A stretch of DNA of 64,000 nucleotides from Marinobacter excellens HL-55 (GTDB lineage: Bacteria > Pseudomonadota > Gammaproteobacteria > Pseudomonadales > Oleiphilaceae): contig LJZQ01000003.1 of NCBI GenBank assembly GCA_001314845.1, positions 76,423 to 140,422 on the forward strand, in the 5' to 3' direction. The translations under genes were made by a program, and so were the position numbers. How positions within the stretch are numbered: the first letter of the stretch is position 1; each line of letters opens with the position of its first letter. Shown in pieces: positions 53,119-61,368 of this stretch. A model generated the notes under the pieces. That model was not told where the DNA came from. It saw nothing but the letters and a program-made list of their open reading frames with translations, and searched no databases.

Positions 53119-53897
53119 GCAAGCGTCTGTCCAGCAAAAGCAATATCTGGCTGACCGGGGCTTCATCAGGGATCGGTGAGGCCGTCGCCCGCGAGCTGGC
53201 CAACCATGGCCACAACCTGATCATCACCGGCCGACGCCAGGAAGCACTGGAAATATTAGCATCCGGGCATCCTGGCCAAATGGTGCCGGCAGCGGCCGAT
53301 ACCACCCGTGAGGCTGATCTTGCGGGCATACAGGAAAGCCTTGGTCACTTCGGCGATCTCGATATGGCGATCCTGAACGCCGGCACTTGTGAATACCTCG
53401 ATGTGGCAGATTTCGACAGCAAGATCATCGAGGCGAATATCATGACCAACGTTGTCGGCACGGCCCGCAGCGTTGAAATTGCATTACCGGCACTTCGGGC
53501 AACCAGGGCCAAAGGTAAACCGGCAGCCCTGGTTATTGTCAGCTCGTCGGCTTGGTGGTTTCCATTTGCCCGTGCTGAAGGTTACGGTGCATCAAAAGCC
53601 GCCCTCACCTATTTTGCCCAGGCATTGCGTGCTGATCTCGCCGCCGAAGGCATCGACGTTGTTGTGGTCTCGCCGGGTTTTGTGAAAACCCCCCTGACCG
53701 ACCGCAACGACTTCCCCATGCCCTTCATAATAAGCTCCGAAGACGCCGCCACGCGGATTCGCACCGGGCTGGAGAAAGGTCGATCAGAGATCGCCTTCCC
53801 CCGTCGTTTTACCTGGACGCTGAAAGCGCTGGGGGCACTGCCTCAAGGCATAATCGACCGCATGGCAGCCTCTATGGCCCGCAAAGACAACCACTGA
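53115..53897 (+). CDS. Short-chain dehydrogenase/reductase
   Basis: A 260-residue classical SDR. TGASSGIGEAVAREL is the cofactor motif, LNAG is the NNAG-like motif, and the catalytic Ser and Tyr-x3-Lys are in VSSSAWWFPFARAEGYGASK. Its substrate is probably a lipid or lipid-derived carbonyl given the operon. The start overlaps the preceding stop as ATGA. A 26-nt gap precedes the flavoprotein gene. Confidence 0.9.
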   Translation: MSKRLSSKSNIWLTGASSGIGEAVARELANHGHNLIITGRRQEALEILASGHPGQMVPAAADTTREADLAGIQESLGHFGDLDMAILNAGTCEYLDVADFDSKIIEANIMTNVVGTARSVEIALPALRATRAKGKPAALVIVSSSAWWFPFARAEGYGASKAALTYFAQALRADLAAEGIDVVVVSPGFVKTPLTDRNDFPMPFIISSEDAATRIRTGLEKGRSEIAFPRRFTWTLKALGALPQGIIDRMAASMARKDNH

Positions 53898-53923
53898 ACT
53901 TCAAGAAAACAGGAAAGCATTGC

Positions 53924-55189
53924 ATGAACCCGAATCGTCAGCGAATTGCTGTGATTGGCGCCGGAGTATCCGGCTTGACAGCGGCCTGGCTGCTGAGCGA
54001 ACAACACGATGTGCAGATTTTTGAGGCTGGCGACTACGCGGGTGGTCATACCAACACTGAAGAGGTTGAGGCTGGTGGACGAACCTGGCCAGTCAACACA
54101 GGCTTTATCGTTTATAACGACTGGACCTACCCGAATTTCATCAAGTTGATGGACCGTCTCGGTGTGAAGTCGGAAGTCAGCAGCATGAGTTTCAGCGTGG
54201 ACTGCCACTCCTCTGGTCTTCAGTACAACGGTACCAGCCTGAACACTTTGTTTGCGCAACGCAAAAACTTGCTCAACCTCAACTTTCTCAAGATGATTCG
54301 CGAAATCCTGAGGTTTAACAAAGAAAGCCGGGTAGATCTGGCCGAAGGCCAGATCCCTGAAGGCGAAACCCTCGGTGAGTATCTGAACCGTAACCGTTAC
54401 AGCCGTTACTTCCGGAATAATTACATCGTACCCATGGGCGCCGCCATCTGGTCTGCGCCGGAAATCATTCTTGAGCAGTTTCCGGTACGGTTCTTTCTCC
54501 AATTTTTCAATAATCACGGCATGTTATCCGTGGATGACCGTCCTACCTGGAGGGTGATCTCCGGTGGCTCCGCCAGTTATGTAACCCGGATGATGGAAAG
54601 ACTCGGTGATCGCACTCATCTGAACAGTCCCGTCAGCGCCATCGAACGCAGTGACGAGGGCGTTACCGTGATCGTCAACAACCAACGCCATCAGTTTGAC
54701 CAGGTGATTCTGGCCTGCCACAGCGACCAAGCACTAGCCATGCTGAGCGACGCCACCGACAAAGAACGTCAGATTCTGGGGGCGATCCCTTACCAGAAAA
54801 ACGACGTTGTGCTGCATACCGACGCAACCGTACTGCCATCCAACAGACGGGCGTGGGCAGCCTGGAATTACATGATTCCGGAACACAGCACTCAACCGGT
54901 ATCTGTCACCTATAATATGAACACTCTGCAGAACTTTGACGATGCACCAGAAACTTTCTGCGTCACCCTGAACCGCAGCCATGACATCGCGCCGGACAGG
55001 GTGATCAAGCGGTTTGAGTACGATCATCCCGTGTTTACGCTGGATGCCGTAGCAGCCCAGGAGCGATACGATGAAATCGGAAACCAGAACCGTACCCATT
55101 TCTGCGGTGCCTACTGGTTTAACGGATTTCACGAAGACGGCGTACGCAGTGCTTTACGTGTTACCCGGGCGTTTGGCGTGGAACTCTGA
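53924..55189 (+). CDS. Amine-oxidase-like FAD-dependent oxidoreductase
   Basis: A 421-residue flavoprotein of the protoporphyrinogen oxidase/amine oxidase fold. VIGAGVSGLTAAWLLSE binds FAD and EAGDYAGGHTNT is the second GG motif. The family (COG2907) accompanies DUF1365 and Cfa genes in many genomes, and there it is thought to act on acyl chains; the reaction is not settled to my knowledge. AGGAAAG precedes the ATG. The DUF1365 gene starts 2 nt after its stop. Confidence 0.88.
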   Translation: MNPNRQRIAVIGAGVSGLTAAWLLSEQHDVQIFEAGDYAGGHTNTEEVEAGGRTWPVNTGFIVYNDWTYPNFIKLMDRLGVKSEVSSMSFSVDCHSSGLQYNGTSLNTLFAQRKNLLNLNFLKMIREILRFNKESRVDLAEGQIPEGETLGEYLNRNRYSRYFRNNYIVPMGAAIWSAPEIILEQFPVRFFLQFFNNHGMLSVDDRPTWRVISGGSASYVTRMMERLGDRTHLNSPVSAIERSDEGVTVIVNNQRHQFDQVILACHSDQALAMLSDATDKERQILGAIPYQKNDVVLHTDATVLPSNRRAWAAWNYMIPEHSTQPVSVTYNMNTLQNFDDAPETFCVTLNRSHDIAPDRVIKRFEYDHPVFTLDAVAAQERYDEIGNQNRTHFCGAYWFNGFHEDGVRSALRVTRAFGVEL

Positions 55190-55191
55190 TC

Positions 55192-56091
55192 ATGTCCACA
55201 GACTGGCTAGAAGGCACTATAAGACATAGACGTAAACTACCGGTTTTACATGACTTCACATACAAGATCGGCATGATTGCGTTGGACATTGATGAGTGGT
55301 CAACGGTGACCGCCGCCAGTCCGTTTTTTTCACTGGAACGCTTTAACTGGATGTCTTTGTACCGTAAAGACTACCTGGACCCGGAAGTGCCCAGTCTTCG
55401 CCAGGCAGTTTACAACCGGGTAAAAAGTAGCACTGGCTGGGCACCCGACGGTCCCATTGAGCTCATCACTCATCCGCGCTATCTGGGCTATGTATTCAAC
55501 CCTGTCAGCTTTTACCTGTGTTACGAGCAAGACGAAAGCCCGCAGAAGGGCGATGTACCGCGGGTCATTTTGGCTCAGATTACCAATACGCCGTGGAAAG
55601 AAAGACACGTGTATTGCCTTGAAAGCAACGGTCACGAACCGGTAAATCGCGATGGCTGGCACACACAGCGCTTTGCCTTCGGTAAACGCTTCCATGTGTC
55701 ACCGTTCAACGGCATGGATCAACATTACGATTGGCTGTTCAGCTTTCGTGGGCCCGAGTTGCGGGTTCACATGAATGTCACCCAGGGTCAGAAGAAACAT
55801 TTCGACGCCACCTTGGTAGTCCAGCGTACACCCTTCGATCGTAAAGTCCTGCATAAAAGCCTGATGAAGTTTCCACTGGAAACCCTTAAAGGTACCGCCG
55901 GAATCTACTGGAATGCGCTCAAATTGAAGACTAAAGGTGCGCCTTTCTACACCAACCCGGACAAGCTGGACCAGAATGCCCGCGATTACAGGAAAGGTGC
56001 AGATGACCAAGGCATCGATATAACGACGGTACCGGCGACCACTACTAACGATCAAGAACATGCAGGAAGGGTAAGCTCATGGAGAACCTGA
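55192..56091 (+). CDS. DUF1365 family protein
   Basis: A 299-residue protein of the DUF1365 family (COG3496), of unknown function and constantly linked to Cfa-type methyltransferases. Conserved segments include GTIRHRRKLPVLHDFTYKIG, LITHPRYLGYVFNPVSFYLCY and FHVSPFNGMD. No membrane helix is clear. It starts 2 nt after the flavoprotein stop and overlaps the methyltransferase gene by 13 nt, so translation of the three is coupled. Confidence 0.9.
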   Translation: MSTDWLEGTIRHRRKLPVLHDFTYKIGMIALDIDEWSTVTAASPFFSLERFNWMSLYRKDYLDPEVPSLRQAVYNRVKSSTGWAPDGPIELITHPRYLGYVFNPVSFYLCYEQDESPQKGDVPRVILAQITNTPWKERHVYCLESNGHEPVNRDGWHTQRFAFGKRFHVSPFNGMDQHYDWLFSFRGPELRVHMNVTQGQKKHFDATLVVQRTPFDRKVLHKSLMKFPLETLKGTAGIYWNALKLKTKGAPFYTNPDKLDQNARDYRKGADDQGIDITTVPATTTNDQEHAGRVSSWRT

Positions 56092-57353
56092 ACACATCGG
56101 CGAACCGCCAAATCGACAAGGGCGAAACACTGCCCTTGGTCAGCCGTATATCAAGAAAACTGGTCTGCCATCAGTTATCCCAACTCGGGCACGGTCGGCT
56201 GGTGGTGCGGGAGGCCGGGTTTGAGGATCACGTCTTCGGTGACGGCAACGACGCACATCCAGCCGCAGAGTTGATTATTCATGACCACACCACCTGGCGG
56301 GATCTGGTGACCGGTGGCAGCGTTGGCGCAGCAGAGTCTTACGTGGCGGGCGACTGGAGCACGCCAGATCTGACCGCCCTGTTGCGATTTTTTACCCGCA
56401 ACATCGACACTATGAACACCTTTGAAGACAAATTCAGCTGGGTCAGCAAGCCTGCTCTTAAAGGCTTGCACTGGCTGAACCGGAATACGCCGGAAGGCTC
56501 CCGCAAAAATATCAGTGCTCACTATGATCTCGGAAACGACCTGTTCGAGTTGTTTCTTGATCCGACCATGATGTACTCCTCTGCGATCTATCCAAGGGAA
56601 GATGCCACGCTTGAAGAGGCCGCCGTCCACAAACTGGATACCATCTGCAGGAAACTCGAGCTGAAGCCGACAGACCGTGTCGTCGAGATTGGCACTGGCT
56701 GGGGCGGGTTCGCCATCCACGCGGCCAAACATTACGGCTGCCATGTCACCACCACCACGATTTCCAAAGAGCAGCTGGAGCTGGCGAAGGAACGAGTAAA
56801 AGCCGAGGGGCTGGACGATCAAATCACCCTGCTGTTCGACGATTACCGTGATCTGGAAGGCCAATTCGACAAGTTGGTCTCTATTGAAATGATCGAAGCC
56901 GTTGGTCCGCAGTTTCTGGACAGCTACCTGTCGCAAATCAGCGCACTGCTCAAACCGGACGGCTTAGCCTTGATTCAGGCCATCAACATGCCGGAGCAAC
57001 GATACAAACGTGCCTTGAAGAACGTGGATTTCATTCAACGATTCATTTTTCCCGGCAGCTTCATCCCCTCCTTCGGCGCCATACTCAACTCGATGCGCAG
57101 GGAGTCTGACCTGGTACTGACTCACTCGGAAGACTTCGGATTTCATTATGCCCGAACGCTTCGTGACTGGTGCGACCGGTTTATGGCGAATCGGGACACG
57201 CTGACCAAACAAGGTTATGACGAAGCCTTCCAGCGCCTTTGGCACTTCTATTTTGCCTACTGCGAAGCCGGATTCAGTGAGCGCGCAATTGGTGTTGCCC
57301 ACCTGGTGATGGCCAAGCCCGGTAATAAACGCGCGAACATCCTAAGCCTATGA
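56079..57353 (+). CDS. Cyclopropane-fatty-acyl-phospholipid synthase family methyltransferase
   Basis: A 424-residue SAM-dependent methyltransferase of the Cfa family. The SAM-binding motif is VVEIGTGWGGFAIHAAKHYG, preceded by NISAHYDLGNDLFELFLD and MMYSSAIY, the usual family blocks. Cfa adds a methylene bridge to an unsaturated acyl chain; related enzymes in similar clusters methylate the chain on the way to furan fatty acids. Which product is made here is unknown. AGGAAGG lies upstream of the ATG. It overlaps DUF1365 (13 nt) and DUF2878 (ATGA). Confidence 0.9.
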   Translation: MENLNTSANRQIDKGETLPLVSRISRKLVCHQLSQLGHGRLVVREAGFEDHVFGDGNDAHPAAELIIHDHTTWRDLVTGGSVGAAESYVAGDWSTPDLTALLRFFTRNIDTMNTFEDKFSWVSKPALKGLHWLNRNTPEGSRKNISAHYDLGNDLFELFLDPTMMYSSAIYPREDATLEEAAVHKLDTICRKLELKPTDRVVEIGTGWGGFAIHAAKHYGCHVTTTTISKEQLELAKERVKAEGLDDQITLLFDDYRDLEGQFDKLVSIEMIEAVGPQFLDSYLSQISALLKPDGLALIQAINMPEQRYKRALKNVDFIQRFIFPGSFIPSFGAILNSMRRESDLVLTHSEDFGFHYARTLRDWCDRFMANRDTLTKQGYDEAFQRLWHFYFAYCEAGFSERAIGVAHLVMAKPGNKRANILSL

Positions 57354-57874
57354 TCACCTCAGAAACCGCTCGCAATGTGATCAACTTCGTGCTGTTTCAG
57401 ATCGGATGGTTCACCTGTGTGATGTTTCCCAGCCTGGCCGCCGCCGGGCTGGTGTTGGTCTTTATGGCGGTGCATTTCGCATTAGTCAGCCAAAAGCGAT
57501 TTGTTGAGCTGCAGTTCATCGGGTTTGGTGTTGTGCTCGGCAGCCTGATGGACACGCTCTGGTTTCAGACTGGCGTGCTCGGCCTTGCCGGCAGCGAAGA
57601 AGTGCTGATTGCTCCGCCCTGGCTGGTCGCAATCTGGGCTATATTCATGACGACGATTTGTCACTCGCTTGGCTGGATGGGACGGCATAAGTGGCTGCCT
57701 TATGTGTTTGCTCCGGTGGCAGGTCCGTTTGCCTACTGGTCCGCCAGCAAGCTTGGTGTGGTGACGTTACCAGACCTGAGCGTATCGTTGGCTGCGATGG
57801 CTGCAGGCTGGTTTGTTCTGTTTCCTTTGCTGCTATCCATCCGTAACAGCCTTTATTCGGAGTTGCAGTCATGA
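57350..57874 (+). CDS. DUF2878 family membrane protein
   Basis: A 174-residue integral membrane protein with about five helices. It has QIGWFTCVMFP near the start and GSLMDTLWFQTGVL, which are typical of DUF2878, a family of unknown function that travels with Cfa/DUF1365 clusters. It overlaps the genes on both sides as ATGA, so it is part of the coupled operon. A role in moving or presenting the lipid substrate can only be guessed. Confidence 0.85.
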   Translation: MITSETARNVINFVLFQIGWFTCVMFPSLAAAGLVLVFMAVHFALVSQKRFVELQFIGFGVVLGSLMDTLWFQTGVLGLAGSEEVLIAPPWLVAIWAIFMTTICHSLGWMGRHKWLPYVFAPVAGPFAYWSASKLGVVTLPDLSVSLAAMAAGWFVLFPLLLSIRNSLYSELQS

Positions 57875-58608
57875 TCCGATCATCCCTCACACTGAGTGCT
57901 CTGTTGCTGACAGCCCCCTGTGCTCTTGCCGTGCCTTTCGAATTCACCGGTACCGCGAAAGACGACAAAGGCAATATGCTCTACCAGGAGTCTCACCGAG
58001 TGGAAGGGTCCTGCGCCGAGGGCGTATTCCAGCCCACCAGTCATCAAGTGGACTATCGGAAATCACCCCGCGCCGACAGCTTTGCCGACAAAAAACTGAG
58101 TTACGACAATGCCGCCGTGCGCCCAACCGTTGAGTTTAACCAAACGGAGCATAAAGAGCTGTTGAATATCCGTTACCCGGAACCAAACAGCCTGGAGATC
58201 CAATGGCAGACGCCCGGCAGAAAAACAGAAAACTTCAGTGTTTCCTTCGATGACCGCCTGGTCGTAGACGCGGGTTTTGATCAATTTGTCAGGGCAAACT
58301 GGGACAAAGTCACCAATGGCGATTCGATAGAATTCCGTTTTCTGGCACCAACCCGCGGCGAGCACTACGGCTTTGTACTCGAGCCCGCCTCCAGTGACCA
58401 GGTGAACGCCGATGTGGTGGTCCAGATCCGCCCGACCAGCTTGGTTCTGAGGTTTCTGGTAGACCCCATTGTGCTTGGCTACAACCGTGAGGGCGCGCTG
58501 ACTGACTACCTTGGCTTGACCAACATTCGCAAAAATTCCGACGAAAACTACACTGCGCACATTCGATATGACGTATCGAGTTATCCCGATTGTGAGCTGA
58601 CGCCCTGA
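57871..58608 (+). CDS. Periplasmic protein of unknown function in the lipid operon
   Basis: Not recognised as a named family. A 245-residue protein with a signal peptide (residues 1-20, LSALLLTAPCALA) and a beta-rich mature domain (FEFTGTAKDDKGNMLYQE, FVLEPASSDQVNADVVVQI). It has three cysteines, one in the signal region. Its start overlaps DUF2878 as ATGA, so it is the last gene of the operon. A periplasmic partner for the modified lipid is a reasonable guess. No terminator is seen in the 81 nt before xthA. Confidence 0.7.
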   Translation: MIRSSLTLSALLLTAPCALAVPFEFTGTAKDDKGNMLYQESHRVEGSCAEGVFQPTSHQVDYRKSPRADSFADKKLSYDNAAVRPTVEFNQTEHKELLNIRYPEPNSLEIQWQTPGRKTENFSVSFDDRLVVDAGFDQFVRANWDKVTNGDSIEFRFLAPTRGEHYGFVLEPASSDQVNADVVVQIRPTSLVLRFLVDPIVLGYNREGALTDYLGLTNIRKNSDENYTAHIRYDVSSYPDCELTP

Positions 58609-58689
58609 ATTCCTCGGACAGGGCAAACGGAACCCCCTCTGAACTGTGTGTTAAACTTCGGAACAAACTGATCCGGAGACTCCGCACCC

Positions 58690-59502
58690 ATGATGTTCGT
58701 GTCGTTTAACGTCAACAGTATTCGCACCCGACTGCACCAGCTCGAAGCTGTTATTGAGCAACTGGCCCCAGACGTCATCGGCTTGCAGGAAACCAAGGTC
58801 ACCGACGAAGAGTTCCCGGTAGAAGCCATCCGTAATTTGGGTTATCACGTTCACTTTCACGGCCAGAAGACCCACTACGGCGTAGCACTGTTATCCAGGG
58901 CACAACCGGATGAAGTTATAAAAGGCTACGCAACGGACCAGCCAGACGCTCAGCGGCGCCTGATCACCGGCAAATTCACTGTTAACGGCGTGCCACTCAC
59001 GGTCATCAACGGCTACTTTCCGCAGGGTGAGAGCCGCGATCACCCAGTTAAATTCCCTGCCAAGCAAAAGTTCTATCAGGATCTCATGAGTTATCTTGAC
59101 GAACTATCAGCGCAGCCCGGGCATGTTGTATTGATGGGCGATATGAATATATCGCCCACCGACAAAGATATCGGCATCGGCCCTGATAACGCCAAACGCT
59201 GGTTGCGTAGCGGAAAATGCAGTTTTCTACCGGAAGAACGGGAGTGGTTGGGCCAGGTTGAGCAACGCGGCTTCACAGACGTGTTTCGCCATCTGAATCC
59301 GGACGAAGCCAACACCTTCAGCTGGTTCGACTACCGCAGCAAAGGCTTTGAGCGGAAGCCCCGGCGCGGTCTGCGCATCGATCTGATCATGGCCAACGAC
59401 AGCTTGCTCCCCAAAGCCTCAGGTGCAGGTGTAAGCTATGAGATCCGCGCCATGGAAAGGCCTTCGGACCATTGCCCGATCTGGGCCCGGTTTGACCTTT
59501 AA
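58690..59502 (+). CDS. xthA: Exodeoxyribonuclease III
   Basis: A 270-residue AP endonuclease/3'-5' exonuclease of base excision repair. Motifs: FNVNSIRTRL, LQETKV with metal-binding Glu, LMGDMNISPTDKDIG with Asp-x-Asn, and PSDHCPIWARF with catalytic Asp-His. The length matches E. coli XthA (268). The ATG at 58690 has GGAG upstream; the next codon is also ATG. The TetR regulator gene begins 15 nt after it, so they may share a transcript. Confidence 0.95.
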   Translation: MMFVSFNVNSIRTRLHQLEAVIEQLAPDVIGLQETKVTDEEFPVEAIRNLGYHVHFHGQKTHYGVALLSRAQPDEVIKGYATDQPDAQRRLITGKFTVNGVPLTVINGYFPQGESRDHPVKFPAKQKFYQDLMSYLDELSAQPGHVVLMGDMNISPTDKDIGIGPDNAKRWLRSGKCSFLPEEREWLGQVEQRGFTDVFRHLNPDEANTFSWFDYRSKGFERKPRRGLRIDLIMANDSLLPKASGAGVSYEIRAMERPSDHCPIWARFDL

Positions 59503-59517
59503 ACCACAGATCGATTG

Positions 59518-60150
59518 ATGATGAAAAAAATCAAAACCAGGGACAGGATTCTCGGCACCAGCCTCCAGCTGTTTAACAGCCTGGGTGAACCCAACGTCAC
59601 CACGCTGCTGATTTCCGATGAACTGGAGATCAGTCCGGGTAATCTCTATTACCATTTCAAGAGCAAAGGCGACATTGTCGACGAGTTGTTCGAGAGCTTT
59701 GAATCGGAATTACTGGACTTATTGGCCGTACCTGACGATGCCGACATATCTCTGGATGAGTTTAGTTTTTTTCTGCACCTTCTGTTTGAGACGGTGGCTC
59801 GCTACCGGTTCATGTATCAGGATCTGGTTAACGTGCTGTCGCGCTATACCCAATTGCAGGTTCGTTTTCGGCGTATTCTGAAAAAGAAGAAGGCGGCATT
59901 CATGACGTTGTCGGAAAGCTTTCGCCGCCAGGGGGCTATGGCCATCAGTGACGACGAGCTGCTGTCACTATGCGAGCAGCTCACACTCACGGCCTGTTAC
60001 TGGAGCAGCTTTGACACCTTGTCCCATCTCGATGACCGGGATGCAGTGGACCCCGGTAAAGGTGTCTACCAGATGCTGCACCTGATTCTCCCCTATCTGG
60101 CAGAAGAAGCGCAGCAGGAAATACGGCTGACCAGCCGCACTTACCTGTAA
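59518..60150 (+). CDS. PhaD-like TetR-family regulator
   Basis: A 210-residue TetR repressor. The DNA-binding helix-turn-helix is at residues 6-50 (TRDRILGTSLQLFNSLGEPN, then LEISPGNLYYHFKSKGDI). The ligand domain (FLHLLFETVARYRFMYQDL) closely follows that of Pseudomonas PhaD, an activator of polyhydroxyalkanoate phasin genes. It faces a phasin gene 3 nt away, which supports a PHA-related role; no PHA synthase is in the window. The ATG at 59518 or 59521 is the start; a TTG at 59515 is less likely. Confidence 0.82.
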   Translation: MMKKIKTRDRILGTSLQLFNSLGEPNVTTLLISDELEISPGNLYYHFKSKGDIVDELFESFESELLDLLAVPDDADISLDEFSFFLHLLFETVARYRFMYQDLVNVLSRYTQLQVRFRRILKKKKAAFMTLSESFRRQGAMAISDDELLSLCEQLTLTACYWSSFDTLSHLDDRDAVDPGKGVYQMLHLILPYLAEEAQQEIRLTSRTYL

Positions 60151-60153
60151 GCG

Positions 60154-60573
60154 TTAATCTTCTTCATCGTTGATCGGAGCATCTCGACGTAATCGGGCCA
60201 GTTCGCTTTCCAGTGCTGCAATCCGGTGCTCCAGAGATTCGATCTCTTCCCGGCGGTGAATCCCCAGTCGCCGCAAAGCTCCGGATACCCGTTGGTCAAA
60301 CATGTGCTCAAGCCGATCCCAGGTGCCGGTCGCTCGCTCGCGCACTTCACCTACTCGGTCTTCAACGGTCCGAATCTGCTTTTCGACGGCTCCTCGGGTT
60401 CGGGTTTCAAGTTGCTCACCTTCCTGAACCAGGCGATCGAACAACTTGCCGGTGTCCTCTTCCGCCTTGGTAAACGCGCCAAGGCCGGCCAGCCAGATCT
60501 GACGGGCGGAATCCTTTATTTTATCCGCCAGTTGCGAATCATTCTCTGGTTGTTTGTCGTCGCTGTCAGACAT
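60154..60573 (-). CDS. Phasin (PhaI/PhaF N-domain type)
   Basis: A 139-residue PHA-granule-associated protein. The segment KIKDSARQIWLAGLGAFTKA is the hallmark of Pseudomonas-type phasins and FDRLVQEGEQLE follows. The C-terminal third (RREEIESLEHRIAALESELA) is a leucine-zipper-like coiled coil for oligomerisation. It has no Lys/Ala/Pro tail, unlike PhaF. The ATG at 60573 has AAGAGG five nt upstream; the frame to 60597 adds eight unlike residues. It is convergent with the PhaD-like gene. Confidence 0.9.
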   Translation of the reverse strand: MSDSDDKQPENDSQLADKIKDSARQIWLAGLGAFTKAEEDTGKLFDRLVQEGEQLETRTRGAVEKQIRTVEDRVGEVRERATGTWDRLEHMFDQRVSGALRRLGIHRREEIESLEHRIAALESELARLRRDAPINDEED

Positions 60574-60774
60574 GCACACCTCTTGGCCACAAAGCAAAAA
60601 AAATCTAAAGCCATTATATTACAGCCACACCGGGATTTCAGTGGTACTGCTCGCACCGCTGAAAGTACTGTCATTAAAGGGCGCAATATAAAGACGGATG
60701 GGATATGAAAAAATGTTCCCAAACGAAAGTCCCCGCTTTCTTGAACTGACCAAATTATGGTCAATACTTCCCAA

Positions 60775-60868
60775 TACCGGTGTCCCAGTTGATGCCGGTT
60801 TGTCTGGAAGTCTTTCATGGATACTACTCGCACGCCTCTGCCCGGCATCCCTTGCCGGGCTTTTTTTT
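60775..60868 (+). ncRNA. Candidate small RNA
   Basis: TTGAAC (60741-60746) and AATACT (60763-60768), 16 nt apart, each match four of six bases of the sigma-70 consensus and would start a transcript near 60775. A strong terminator ends it at 60868, giving about 94 nt. No start codon with a ribosome binding site lies within. The alternative is that the terminator ends a long PhaD-gene transcript antisense to the phasin gene. Confidence 0.3.
60840..60868 (+). terminator. Orphan plus-strand Rho-independent terminator
   Basis: GCCCGGC and GCCGGGC form a 7-bp GC stem with a 7-nt loop, followed by eight T residues on the plus strand only. No plus-strand protein gene ends within 690 nt upstream, so it implies either a small RNA or a long 3' UTR of the PhaD-like gene. 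Confidence 0.88.
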
Positions 60869-60926
60869 GCTATTATCGCCCCCAATTATAAGCTTATATC
60901 CACCCTTGATTTCCTGGAGACCTCAA

Positions 60927-61364
60927 ATGATTGATATTGCATGGAGCCAGTTTACTCCTGGCACTGCCCTCGCCGGTGGCGTCCTGATTGGCTTGGCGGC
61001 AGCCAGTTTTCTATTGCTTAATGGCCGGATAGCTGGCATCAGCGGCATTCTTGGGGGCCTGCTGACTCCAACCAAATTCGACATCATATGGCGAGTTGCC
61101 TTTCTGGCCGGGATCATCGGCGCTCCGGCTTTGTGGATGCTGGTTGGCGAGCTCCCACCCATTGAAATCAATGCCGGCTACCCCGCTCTGATCATTGCCG
61201 GCTTACTGGTCGGTATTGGCACCCGGTACGGCTCGGGCTGCACCAGTGGTCATGGCGTTTGCGGGCTGTCCCGCTTGTCGTTGCGGTCGCTGGCCGCCAC
61301 CTTGCTTTTCATGGGAGCCGGTTTTGCCACGGTCTTTATTGCCCGCCATCTGATTGGAGCCTGA
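60927..61364 (+). CDS. YeeE/YedE (DUF395) transporter half A
   Basis: A 145-residue integral membrane protein with four helices. GIGTRYGSGCTSGHGVCG carries the conserved cysteines of the YeeE/YedE family, which imports thiosulfate in characterised members. Here, as in PmpA/PmpB-type systems, the transporter is split in two halves encoded by adjacent genes. GGAG before the ATG at 60927 supports it; a longer frame to 60780 crosses the terminator and is rejected. The second half starts 4 nt after its stop. Confidence 0.88.
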   Translation: MIDIAWSQFTPGTALAGGVLIGLAAASFLLLNGRIAGISGILGGLLTPTKFDIIWRVAFLAGIIGAPALWMLVGELPPIEINAGYPALIIAGLLVGIGTRYGSGCTSGHGVCGLSRLSLRSLAATLLFMGAGFATVFIARHLIGA

Positions 61365-61368
61365 TACT

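Larger units (their letters stand above)
60574..60926. other. 353-nt intergenic region, phasin/YeeE
   Basis: No convincing protein gene. A plus-strand frame at 60698-60934 runs through a terminator hairpin and is rejected. The region contains a candidate promoter at 60741-60768 and an orphan plus-strand terminator at 60840-60868, described below. The promoter of the YeeE gene must lie after the terminator, in the AT-rich stretch about 60870-60900. Confidence 0.6.

Noticed and set aside
60698-60934. A 78-codon plus-strand frame before the YeeE gene
   Set aside because: It runs through the GC-rich terminator stem and T-run at 60840-60868 and overlaps the YeeE start; the tail is just the terminator translated.
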